From NCBI RefSeq assembly GCF_009650135.1, contig NZ_CP045871.1, forward strand, positions 1,364,001-1,428,000: 64,000 nucleotides of DNA, read 5' to 3'. The translations under genes and the position numbers were made by a program. Source of the DNA: Litorivicinus lipolyticus (GTDB lineage: Bacteria; Pseudomonadota; Gammaproteobacteria; Pseudomonadales; Litorivicinaceae). Below are positions 54,879-64,000 of the stretch, in pieces (position 1 is the stretch's first letter; the number at the start of each line of letters is the position of its first letter). The notes under the pieces are model-generated. The model was given only the letters and a program-made list of their open reading frames with translations. It searched no databases and was not told the origin of the DNA.

Positions 54879-55774
54879 GCATACTCAGCGCCTAGCCGCG
54901 CCACCAACTCGGCCACACTCGGCGTGTCATCAATGCCGCCGACGCCGTGGCCGGCCGACCATAGCGAGGTCCAGGCCCTGGCGCCGCCTGTCGGGACGGA
55001 CAATTCCTGCCCCAGGTCAACCGTTTTACCGCCCCATTTCGCCGAATCCAAGCCAGCCGCTCGCAACGACGGAATCAAGAAGTTGCCTGGAATGCCCGAG
55101 ACTTGATCGGTGTAGGCAATATCACTGGCCTGCGAGGCGATCACCATGGCACGGTAATCGGCCCCGGCCGCGCTTTCGGCGCTGTTGATAAAGCGTGTTC
55201 CCATGTAGGCCAAATCTGCTCCCATCGCCCGAGCAGCCAACACGTCCGCACCGGTGTTCAGCGCCCCACCAAGGACCAGGGTGCCGTCAAAGCACTGGCG
55301 GATTTCCGAGACCAGCGCAAACGGGCTCAGCACACCAGCGTGACCGCCAGCGCCGGCGGCCACCGCAATAATTCCGTCGACACCGGCCTGCGCCGCCTTT
55401 TCAGCATGCCTGCGCGTGGTCACGTCATGCCAGACTTGGCCGCCGTAGGCGTGGACCGCCTGGACCACATCCGGGACCGCACCGAGCGAGGTAATGACAA
55501 TCGGCACTTGGTGTTTGACCACCACCGCCAAGTCATCGTGCAGACGCGGGTTCGATGGGTGAACGATTAAGTTGATGGCAAAGGGTGCCGCCGCGGGGAT
55601 GGCCGCCTTGATCCGCGCAATAGCGTCATCTAGCTGTTCGCTGGTGCGTGCATTAAGCGCCGGCATGCTGCCAACGATGCCGGCCTGGCAACACGCAATC
55701 ACGGTCTCGGGCTGGGACAACAGAAACATCGGGGCCGCCACCACCGGCACCGCTAACGACTGATGGTCAAACAT
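54854..55774 (-). CDS. Nitronate monooxygenase / 2-nitropropane dioxygenase family protein
   Basis: 306 residues from ATG 55774; the open frame extends 37 codons upstream into the DUF1289 gene without similarity. A TIM-barrel FMN enzyme: VPVVAAPMFLLS at the N-terminus, GSMPALNAR, and FMN-binding segments GVDGIIAVAAGAGGHAG, LVLGGALNTGADVLAARAMGADLAYMGTRF. It probably oxidises alkyl nitronates; physiological substrates of such enzymes are often uncertain. The start is 3 bases from the DUF1289 stop, so the two are co-transcribed. Confidence 0.88.
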   Translation of the reverse strand: MFDHQSLAVPVVAAPMFLLSQPETVIACCQAGIVGSMPALNARTSEQLDDAIARIKAAIPAAAPFAINLIVHPSNPRLHDDLAVVVKHQVPIVITSLGAVPDVVQAVHAYGGQVWHDVTTRRHAEKAAQAGVDGIIAVAAGAGGHAGVLSPFALVSEIRQCFDGTLVLGGALNTGADVLAARAMGADLAYMGTRFINSAESAAGADYRAMVIASQASDIAYTDQVSGIPGNFLIPSLRAAGLDSAKWGGKTVDLGQELSVPTGGARAWTSLWSAGHGVGGIDDTPSVAELVARLGAEYAQARARIG

Positions 55775-55776
55775 GC

Positions 55777-56232
55777 TTAAAACCTCAAGTGGTTGGCATG
55801 CAGTCGATCGTATTCCGCTTGTGCGCGCTGGTATAGCGCCTGGGTCAACCAGTCGGACAATTGCCCCACCGTTTGGTGTTCCCACTGAGGCATAGCCCGC
55901 AAACCGAGTTCATCCAGGCGTTTGAAATGTTGCCCGCCCATGCGCAGCAACTCGGCAGCCCAGCACAGGGGGTCTTGTTCGGGGCGCGCACCGCGCACAC
56001 GCAATTGTTCACACAGCGACCACAGGCGCTCCGGATCAGTCACCTGGACCACGCTACCGGCCAGCGTCACCTGGAGCGCCTCTAGGCGGCTCATGACCGC
56101 CCGCTTTGCCGGCTCTTGGTAGCGATTCCAATCACGCACTTCGTGGGCGAAACGGCGACAGCCGCGACACACCAAATCCCCGTAAGTAGTCGAGCACATA
56201 CCCAGACAGGGTGTCTTCGTTCGTAAATTCAT
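55777..56232 (-). CDS. DUF1289 domain protein
   Basis: 151 residues from ATG 56232. The N-terminus has the DUF1289 cysteine set, TPCLGMCSTTYGDLVCRGCRR (C-x3-C, C-x2-C), which probably binds a metal or Fe-S cluster. A FAHEVRDWNRYQEPAKRAV motif follows. The remaining ~100 residues (LWSLCEQLRVRGARPEQDP, AELLRMGG) are helical and not recognised. Function unknown. It leads a two-gene unit with the nitronate monooxygenase. Confidence 0.85.
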   Translation of the reverse strand: MNLRTKTPCLGMCSTTYGDLVCRGCRRFAHEVRDWNRYQEPAKRAVMSRLEALQVTLAGSVVQVTDPERLWSLCEQLRVRGARPEQDPLCWAAELLRMGGQHFKRLDELGLRAMPQWEHQTVGQLSDWLTQALYQRAQAEYDRLHANHLRF

Positions 56233-56364
56233 TCGCCTATTATGGGGCACCCGGCGCCCAGACCAATGCTTTTTGTTGCTGTTAGATACTCTGGGTCTAG
56301 CATCCGCATTATTTATTCTAAAAATACGCTAGAAGCCACCGCCGCACGACCGTAAACTCGCACC

Positions 56365-57513
56365 ATGGCTTATTTTGCAAAAAGCGCCCGCATTGCCGGC
56401 GCGACACTGATCGCTGGGCTGCTGATTGCCAGCACCTATTTCACCTCCCTGCCGCAAACCGCTTTACTGGCGCTGGGTATGATCGCCGGCATCGCGTTTT
56501 TAACCGCGTCCTTTGGCTTTGCGACGGCCTGGCGCGATTTGGTTACCGGCCGTTCAACGCGATTATTCCGGGCCCAACTACTGATGATCGGAGCCGCCTC
56601 ACTGGTGATGGCGCCACTGATCGCACTGTCCCCTGACCTGAATGGGTTTGTCCGTCCGGTCGGCGTCAGCCTCCTGGTAGGCGCGTTTATCTTCGGCGTC
56701 GGCGCCCAAATCGCCAACGGCTGTTCATCGGGGTCGTTGTTTCACTTGGGCCAAGGCCGCATTCAATCAATCGCCGTACTGCTGGCGTTTGGTCTGGGCA
56801 CCATGCTGGCGATCCGCGATTACGATGACTGGCTTGAAGCGCCCATTTTCTTTGCCGAATCGCTGACCCGCAGCTTAGGCCCCTGGCTAGGCACCGGACT
56901 ACTGCTGGCGGGATTGGTGGCACTGTTCGCGATCGCCGGCCGCAACCCGCTGGGCTGGTTCAAGGACCCTAAATCACGACCTGTACTGATCGCCGCGCTG
57001 GTGCTGGCCGCGGTTAACCTGGGCATCTTGTTGGTCAGTGGGCGGCCCTGGTCTACCGCCCAAGGATTCGCCTTGATCGGCACCCAGCTAGACACCGCCC
57101 AAGGCTGGGAGTGGGATTTGGACTTCAGCGCATTTTGGTCGTCCGACTTGATGGCCAGCCGCCTGGAAAACCCATGGTTCATGGACAGTTTTTTGATGCC
57201 GAACCTGGGGGTTATTGCCGGCGCCATTGGCGCAGGCCTACTCAGCGGCAAATTCCACCCCGGCGCGGTCAAGGTACTTCCCTTGGCGGGCGCACTGCTG
57301 GGGGGGGTGTTGATGGGTTACGGCGCGACCATCGCCTTTGGCTGCAACATCGGCGCACTGTTCAGCGGCATTGCCAGTGGCAGTGTCCACGGTTGGATCT
57401 GGTTACTACCGGCCTTAGCCGGCAGCTGGGTTGGGGTTAAATTACGACCCGCCTTCGGCTACCCAAACGCCAGCGAAAACACCACTTTTTTTAAAGCAGC
57501 GGCGACGAGCTAA
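56365..57513 (+). CDS. YeeE/YedE (TsuA-like) membrane transporter
   Basis: 382 residues with about nine to ten membrane helices. It has two repeats of the YeeE/YedE family, each with the conserved cysteine: VGAQIANGCSSGSLFHLG in the first half and IAFGCNIGALFSGIASGS in the second. TsuA relatives carry thiosulfate through these cysteines. A role in sulfur-compound uptake fits the presence of CysM (which can use thiosulfate) and CysB in the window. Start ATG 56365; the 3' end overlaps rraA by 23 bp on the opposite strand. Confidence 0.9.
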   Translation: MAYFAKSARIAGATLIAGLLIASTYFTSLPQTALLALGMIAGIAFLTASFGFATAWRDLVTGRSTRLFRAQLLMIGAASLVMAPLIALSPDLNGFVRPVGVSLLVGAFIFGVGAQIANGCSSGSLFHLGQGRIQSIAVLLAFGLGTMLAIRDYDDWLEAPIFFAESLTRSLGPWLGTGLLLAGLVALFAIAGRNPLGWFKDPKSRPVLIAALVLAAVNLGILLVSGRPWSTAQGFALIGTQLDTAQGWEWDLDFSAFWSSDLMASRLENPWFMDSFLMPNLGVIAGAIGAGLLSGKFHPGAVKVLPLAGALLGGVLMGYGATIAFGCNIGALFSGIASGSVHGWIWLLPALAGSWVGVKLRPAFGYPNASENTTFFKAAATS

Positions 57514-57979
57514 CTAACAGTCCATTGGTATCCCCAGCCATAAAGTCGCCGGGGTTGATCGAGACGCCACTGAATCGCAGCGCGACGTTGGACTGGCCGA
57601 CGCCGAGTTTCTCGGTCTTCATCGGATGGGTATTGAGCGCGTACACCGCGATCGGCATGCCTTCGATTTGAACCGCATCGCGAATACAGCCGTTAATCAC
57701 GATCGCTTCCCAGCCATTGTCAACCGCGGTCTGGGCCAACTGATCACCGAGCATGGCACGGCGCAATGAACCTCCGCCATCCACCGCCAGCACACGCCCC
57801 AATCCCGGCTGCGCGACCCACTCGCGAACCCGAGAGTTGTCTTCAAACGCCGACACCGTGACAACCTCACCGTGAAAACAGTCATGACCGCCAAAGCTCG
57901 CAAAACCGGGGTCCAGAACCCGCACGACGTCGCCAAGACGGTCGCACAGGTCCGGGGTTAAATCGGCATGCCGATTCAC
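57491..57979 (-). CDS. rraA: Ribonuclease activity regulator RraA
   Basis: 162 residues, the size of E. coli RraA (161). The start is GTG 57979, forming a GTGA overlap with the ppsA stop; the longer open frame runs into ppsA. Family segments: [55 protein letters not shown], and [15 protein letters not shown]. RraA trims RNase E action; some homologues act as 4-hydroxy-4-methyl-2-oxoglutarate aldolases. Linkage to ppsA is as in Pseudomonas. Confidence 0.92.
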   Translation of the reverse strand: MNRHADLTPDLCDRLGDVVRVLDPGFASFGGHDCFHGEVVTVSAFEDNSRVREWVAQPGLGRVLAVDGGGSLRRAMLGDQLAQTAVDNGWEAIVINGCIRDAVQIEGMPIAVYALNTHPMKTEKLGVGQSNVALRFSGVSINPGDFMAGDTNGLLVSSSPLL

Positions 57980-60336
57980 GCGTTTTCCGCCAGGTGGAAC
58001 CAGGTTTCCAGCACGCTGTCCGGGTTTAACGAGACCGAATCGATCCCTTCGTCCATCAGCCACTGGGCAAAGTCCAAGTGATCCGACGGGCCCTGGCCAC
58101 AAATGCCGACATATTTGCCGGCCGCCTTGGCCGATTGAATCGCGCGTGACAGCAAGAACTTAACCGCGTCGTTGCGCTCGTCAAACTTGTCCGCAATCAG
58201 CCCAGAGTCGCGATCCAGACCCAAGGTGAGCTGGGTTAAATCGTTCGAACCGATGCTGAACCCATCAAAGTATTCCAGGAATTGATCCGCCAGAATTGCG
58301 TTGGACGGCAATTCGCACATCATGATGACCTTGAGTCCGTTTTCACCGCGCTTCAGGCCGTTTTCAGCCAACAGCTCAGTCACGCGTTTGGCCTCGTCAA
58401 GGTTACGCACAAACGGCACCATGACCTCGACGTTTGTCAGGCCCATTACGTTGCGAACTTTTTTCAGCGCTTCACACTCCAGCTCAAAGCACGGGCGGAA
58501 GCCTTCGTCGATGTAGCGCGACGCACCGCGAAAGCCCAACATCGGGTTCTCTTCTTCCGGCTCATAGCGACTGCCGCCAATCAAGTTACGGTACTCATTA
58601 GACTTAAAATCAGACAGACGCACGATCACGCGCTCGCCGGCAAAGGCCGCCGCCAATGTCGAGATGCCCTCGGCCAATTTATCAATGTAAAAACTAACGG
58701 GGTCGGCATAGCCGCCAATTCGGTCGGCAATCGAGTTGCGCAAGTCACTGGGCAATTTGTCGAATTCCAGCAGCGCCTGGGGGTGAATGCCAATCATCCG
58801 GTTGATGATGAATTCGAGGCGGGCCAAGCCAATGCCGGCATTCGGCAGCCCGGCAAAGGCAAACGCCCGGTCCGGGTTACCCACGTTCATCATGATCTTG
58901 AATGGCAACGCCGGCATGTCCGAGACATTGCGTTTAAGGTGGTCGAATTCGAGCAGACCCTCGTAGACAAACCCGGTGTCCCCCTCCGCACAGCTAACGG
59001 TTACCTCGGTGCCCGTGGTCAGTCGACGGGTTGCGTCACCGGCACCGACCACCGCAGGGATGCCCAACTCGCGAGCAATAATGGCGGCGTGGCAGGTGCG
59101 CCCGCCGCGGTTAGTCACAATGGCGCTGGCGCGCTTCATGACCGGCTCCCAATCCGGGTCGGTCATGTCGGTGACCAACACGTCACCCGGCTCGACCTGG
59201 TCCATATCGTCGATGCTGGCCAATACCTTGACCGGACCGCGGCCGATTTTCTGACCGATCGCACGGCCTTCGACCAAAATGGTGCCGTCACCTTTAAGCA
59301 CGTAGCTTTCCATGACGTTTGAATCGGCCCGGCTTTGGACGGTTTCCGGCCGCGCCTGAACGATGTACAGCAAGCCGTCATCGCCGTCCTTGGCCCACTC
59401 GATGTCCATCGGTCGGCCATAGTGGCGTTCGATAGTCACCGCTTGACGCGACAACTCTTCGACTTCGGCGTCCGTTAAACAGAACACCTTGCGCTGCGCT
59501 TCGTCGACCTCGACCGTCTTGACGCTTTTGCCCGGGGCGTGCTGGTCGTAGACCATTTTAATCAGCTTGGAGCCGCGTGAACGGCGCAGTACCGCGGGTT
59601 TGCCATTGGCCAAAATTGGCTTTGACACATAAAACTCATCCGGGTTGACCGCGCCTTGTACGACGGTCTCGCCCAGCCCGTAGGCGGCGGTCACGAAGAC
59701 CACGTCACGGAAACCAGACTCGGTGTCCATGGTGAACAGCACACCGGCCGCCCCGGTCTCGGAGCGCACCATGCGCTGGATGCCCGCGGACAAGGCGACC
59801 AATTCATGGTCAAATCCTTGATGCACGCGGTAGCTGATGGCGCGGTCATTGAATAGCGAAGCGAAGACCTCTTTGATGCTGTCTTTAATATTCTGCAAAC
59901 CGCGAATATTAAGAAAGGTTTCCTGCTGGCCGGCAAACGACGCGTCCGGCAAATCTTCGGCCGTTGCAGACGAGCGCACCGCCACCGCAATGTCCGGGTT
60001 GCCGTTGCACATGGCGGCAAAGTCAGCTTCTAAAGCCGACTCAAAGCCCGCGCTGAAATTGGCTTGCATGATCCAGCCGCGAATCCGCGCGCCGACTTCG
60101 GCGAGCGCTCGCACATCTTCGATGTTAAGCGCATCAAGCTCGGCTTTGATCCGCCCAGCCAGGTCATCCTGGGCCAGGAACTCACGGTACGCATCGGCAG
60201 TCGTTGCGAACCCGCCGGGCACCGACACGCCAACACCGGACAAATTCGAAATCATTTCGCCAAGGCTGGCATTCTTTCCGCCGACTACCTCAACATCATC
60301 CATGCCTAACTTTTCAAAACCGATGGTGTATTGCAT
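57976..60336 (-). CDS. ppsA: Phosphoenolpyruvate synthase
   Basis: 786 residues from ATG 60336, which has GGAGAGAG at a good distance; a 13-codon upstream extension is unsupported. It converts pyruvate and ATP to PEP, AMP and phosphate during gluconeogenesis. N-terminal ATP-grasp part ([35 protein letters not shown]), phosphohistidine domain [21 protein letters not shown] (~420) and C-terminal PEP-binding barrel ([41 protein letters not shown]). It is divergent from its regulator ppsR and overlaps rraA. Confidence 0.97.
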   Translation of the reverse strand: MQYTIGFEKLGMDDVEVVGGKNASLGEMISNLSGVGVSVPGGFATTADAYREFLAQDDLAGRIKAELDALNIEDVRALAEVGARIRGWIMQANFSAGFESALEADFAAMCNGNPDIAVAVRSSATAEDLPDASFAGQQETFLNIRGLQNIKDSIKEVFASLFNDRAISYRVHQGFDHELVALSAGIQRMVRSETGAAGVLFTMDTESGFRDVVFVTAAYGLGETVVQGAVNPDEFYVSKPILANGKPAVLRRSRGSKLIKMVYDQHAPGKSVKTVEVDEAQRKVFCLTDAEVEELSRQAVTIERHYGRPMDIEWAKDGDDGLLYIVQARPETVQSRADSNVMESYVLKGDGTILVEGRAIGQKIGRGPVKVLASIDDMDQVEPGDVLVTDMTDPDWEPVMKRASAIVTNRGGRTCHAAIIARELGIPAVVGAGDATRRLTTGTEVTVSCAEGDTGFVYEGLLEFDHLKRNVSDMPALPFKIMMNVGNPDRAFAFAGLPNAGIGLARLEFIINRMIGIHPQALLEFDKLPSDLRNSIADRIGGYADPVSFYIDKLAEGISTLAAAFAGERVIVRLSDFKSNEYRNLIGGSRYEPEEENPMLGFRGASRYIDEGFRPCFELECEALKKVRNVMGLTNVEVMVPFVRNLDEAKRVTELLAENGLKRGENGLKVIMMCELPSNAILADQFLEYFDGFSIGSNDLTQLTLGLDRDSGLIADKFDERNDAVKFLLSRAIQSAKAAGKYVGICGQGPSDHLDFAQWLMDEGIDSVSLNPDSVLETWFHLAENA

Positions 60337-60476
60337 ACCGCTCTCTCCATTGCACCAAATCAACGCCACGCCCAAGACAAAATATCCATGCTAGGGTGAC
60401 TTCGTAATGACATTGTTAACTAAAGCCAAGATTGCTGCACGGCTTTTTGTGACCAAATTATTGAGGCAGTCATATA

Positions 60477-61307
60477 GTGAATAGAACCAAACGAACGATA
60501 CTGTTTATTTCCGATGGCACCGGTATTACCGCCGAGACCCTTGGCCAAGCGCTGCTCAGCCAGTTCGACACCAAGATCGATTTTGAGCGACAAACCCACC
60601 CCTACGTCGACTCGCCCGACAAAGCCAATCAGGTTCGCGACGAAATCAACCATATCGCCGGCCGCGACGGCGTGCCGCCCATCGTGTTCGACACCCTGGT
60701 CGATCCACAGGTACGCGACATTATCTCGAGCTCCAATGGGGTCATGATGGACGTCTTTCAGACCTTTCTAAAGCCACTCGAAAGTGCACTTGAAACCGAG
60801 TCTGCGTATTCAGTTGGCATGAGCCACGCGGTCAAGCCGGACAACGGTTACGACCTGCGTATCGACGCGGTTAACTTTGCCCTGGATAACGACGATGGCG
60901 CCCGCATTCGTTACTACGACCAGGCCGATCTTATTTTGATTGGGGTGTCGCGCTGCGGAAAAACCCCGACCTGCCTGTACCTGGCGATGCAATTTGGCAT
61001 CCGCGCAGCCAACTACCCGCTGACTGAGGAAGACCTAGACAACCCAGTGCTGCCAGCGATTTTGAAAAAGCACAAGTCGAAGTTGTTTGGCCTGACGATC
61101 GATCCGGTGCGCCTGTCCGCTATTCGCGAACAACGCCGGCCGGATTCGCGTTACTGCAGTCCACACCAGTGCCACTTCGAGGTTAACGAAGTCGAAGCGA
61201 TTTACCGCCGCGAAGGCATTCCGCATATCGCCACGACCGACCAAAGCGTCGAAGAAATCAGCACTCAAGTGTTGGCAATGAGCGGCCTTAAGCGTCGCCA
61301 CGTTTGA
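60477..61307 (+). CDS. ppsR: PEP synthase regulatory protein (kinase/pyrophosphorylase, DUF299)
   Basis: 276 residues. PpsR uses ADP to phosphorylate, and phosphate to dephosphorylate, the threonine next to the catalytic His of PEP synthase. Family features: [21 protein letters not shown] at the N-terminus, [24 protein letters not shown], the P-loop-like [15 protein letters not shown] (~152-166), and [10 protein letters not shown]. The start is GTG 60477 with GAGG nine bases upstream. It is divergent from ppsA across 140 bp; its 3' end overlaps that of the convergent hydrolase by 20 bp. Confidence 0.95.
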   Translation: MNRTKRTILFISDGTGITAETLGQALLSQFDTKIDFERQTHPYVDSPDKANQVRDEINHIAGRDGVPPIVFDTLVDPQVRDIISSSNGVMMDVFQTFLKPLESALETESAYSVGMSHAVKPDNGYDLRIDAVNFALDNDDGARIRYYDQADLILIGVSRCGKTPTCLYLAMQFGIRAANYPLTEEDLDNPVLPAILKKHKSKLFGLTIDPVRLSAIREQRRPDSRYCSPHQCHFEVNEVEAIYRREGIPHIATTDQSVEEISTQVLAMSGLKRRHV

Positions 61308-62128
61308 ACCAAGCAATACAGGCATCGGCGACCGCGGTCGGCTTTTGATAAGGTAAGGCATGATCAACCCCAGCAATGACCTGGTAGCCCCAGTCAGGCC
61401 GGCACTGGGCCTGGGCGCGGTGCAAGGCGTGAGCATCGTCTGGGGTTTTGGCACCCACTAGGCTCAGGGTCGGTGGCAAACTCGCTAGCAATCCGGAACG
61501 GTTCAGACTGGGCGCGTAACGCCCAACCGCATCCAGCGCATGCGCCAACCCAACAGGTCTGTGTGACAGCCTGTGTGTGACCATCGATTCAATACGCGGG
61601 TGACGCGATCGGTTGGGCGACACAATGTCCAAAAACGCCGTCACCGCCGCGACCGCATCACCGCCGCCACGCAACGGATCGGTGGCCGCCGCGTAACGCT
61701 GGCGTCGGGCCAGCGTCGCAGCCCACGAGGGGCTTTCCATCAGCGCAGGCTCAATCAGCGTCAAACGCCGAATCCCGAGGGGCGCCGCGATCATCATGGC
61801 TACCAAACCGCCGAACGAATACCCCGCCAAATCAATATCTTGAAAATCAAAACCTAGAATCCACCGCAACAAATGATCGGCCAGTTCGTCCATCTCAAAT
61901 GGACGCTCGCCAGCCCCGTGCCGAGTCTGTCCAGCGCCGTACAAATCCGGCACCAGCACATCACGATAGCCCGCCAACCGCGGCAGCATTGGCGCGAAGG
62001 TCAGCGCCCCAGCCACGCCCGCACCGTGCAGCGCGACCAGCACACCATCGCCGGCCGGATTGTGCCAGTGCCGGTAATGCAACGACCAGTCGCCCCACCC
62101 ATGAACGGATTCAGTTAAACTAAACGGC

Positions 62129-62130
<2 letters not shown>
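61288..62130 (-). CDS. Alpha/beta-fold hydrolase
   Basis: 280 residues from ATG 62130; the 117-codon open extension upstream runs antisense to the Nudix gene and has no similarity. Alpha/beta-hydrolase landmarks: oxyanion segment [24 protein letters not shown], nucleophile elbow LAGYSFGG (Ser ~103), and a C-terminal catalytic His in [14 protein letters not shown]. No signal peptide is seen. Substrate unknown. The start codon overlaps the divergent Nudix start by two bases. Confidence 0.87.
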
Positions 62131-63769
<1,639 letters not shown>

Positions 63770-63855
63770 TTAAACCGTTACCGCCCCTGCGGCCTTATAA
63801 CTGTAGATTATCAAAACCTACCCTTCTTATATGCCTTTTAACACAAAGTCGTAGC

Positions 63856-63869
63856 ATGACTTAGATCAA
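63856..63869 (+). promoter_or_regulatory. Possible FNR/Anr-like box
   Basis: ATGAC-N4-ATCAA differs in one position per half from the Anr/FNR pattern TTGAC/T-N4-ATCAA and lies 113 bp before the start at 63982. An overlapping GATCA-N2-TGATC inverted repeat is also present. No strong -10 box is placed at the expected distance. Confidence 0.3.
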
Positions 63870-63981
63870 ATGATCCACGCCAATCGTTGTGGTAGCGCAT
63901 CGGTGCGTTTAAACTAGCCGCGTTTTCGTGAAACTTTTCGGCTCGCCTCTTGCGGGCTAACTAATCAGGCAAGGATAAGAT

Positions 63982-64000
63982 ATGGCACAGGCAAACAGTC
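63982..64000 (+). CDS. Start of a gene running out of the window
   Basis: ATG 63982 follows AAGGATAAG at 63971-63979, a good ribosome-binding site, and encodes MAQANS before the window ends. The product cannot be identified from six residues. Its position divergent from cysB would fit either a sulfur-assimilation gene or, if the FNR-like box is real, an oxygen-regulated gene. Confidence 0.6.

Noticed and set aside
57491..58102. A 203-residue version of RraA
   Set aside because: The extra N-terminus lies inside ppsA. GTG 57979 gives a GTGA overlap and the standard 162 residues.
58282..59322. A 346-residue open frame antisense to ppsA
   Set aside because: A mirror of ppsA codons without family motifs or ribosome-binding site.

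Overview
The window is a compact, moderately GC-rich stretch of a gammaproteobacterial chromosome. Several gene neighbourhoods match those known from Pseudomonas, Oceanospirillales-type marine bacteria and enterics: gacA/uvrY-uvrC-pgsA-tRNA-Leu(UAA), cysM-rlmD-relA-mazG, ppsA-rraA with divergent ppsR, rmf beside rlmKL and pyrD, and recC-recB-recD. The gene set (1536-residue NAD glutamate dehydrogenase, PntAB, PEP carboxylase, RecBCD, RMF) fits an aerobic or facultative heterotroph. I cannot name the genus. Genes are packed tightly: many starts and stops overlap by 1-4 bases, four convergent pairs overlap at their 3' ends, and GTG or TTG starts are frequent.

Layout. 1-4379 (+): end of a photolyase gene, then FAD oxidoreductase, DUF1365, cyclopropane-fatty-acid-synthase-like methyltransferase and DUF2878, a lipid-modification operon of the type linked to photooxidative stress. 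4376-12768 (-): one apparent operon running rlmKL, a glutaredoxin-like gene, a receiver + degenerate ATPase protein, a histidine-kinase-like protein without the phospho-histidine, a CheY-like receiver, a PhnD-like periplasmic protein and a large hybrid-free sensor kinase. 12864-24281: rmf (+), then (-) pyrD, DUF2835, NAD-GDH, pepN, DUF1315, rhomboid protease, metallophosphoesterase and nadK. 24282-25035: the only sizeable gene-poor zone, with a tRNA-Val/tRNA-Asp operon, its promoter and terminator, and degenerate fragments derived from tRNA-Asp. 25036-27612 (+): a secreted trypsin-like protein, DAHP synthase, beta-carbonic anhydrase. 27609-36174 (-): recD, recB, recC. 36259-39493 (-): pntB, pntA, tRNA-Leu. 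39534-46088 (-): pgsA, uvrC, gacA-like regulator, uppP, tsaB, a degenerate GGDEF protein, an orphan nuclease-fold-like protein, adk. 46172-54103 (-): ppc, mazG, relA, rlmD, cysM. 54204-54878 (+): a small soluble kinase where BarA/GacS often lies. 54854-63754: nitronate-monooxygenase-like enzyme, DUF1289 protein, YeeE/YedE transporter (+), rraA, ppsA, ppsR (+), alpha/beta hydrolase, Nudix hydrolase (+), cysB. A new + strand gene starts at 63982.

Most genes are housekeeping. The most interesting parts are the 4.4-10.7 kb signalling operon, which pairs intact and degenerate two-component modules with an orphan PhnD-like binding protein; the sensor-less kinase divergent from cysM; the tRNA-Asp-derived repeat fragments; and a hairpin that could mask the pntA ribosome-binding site.
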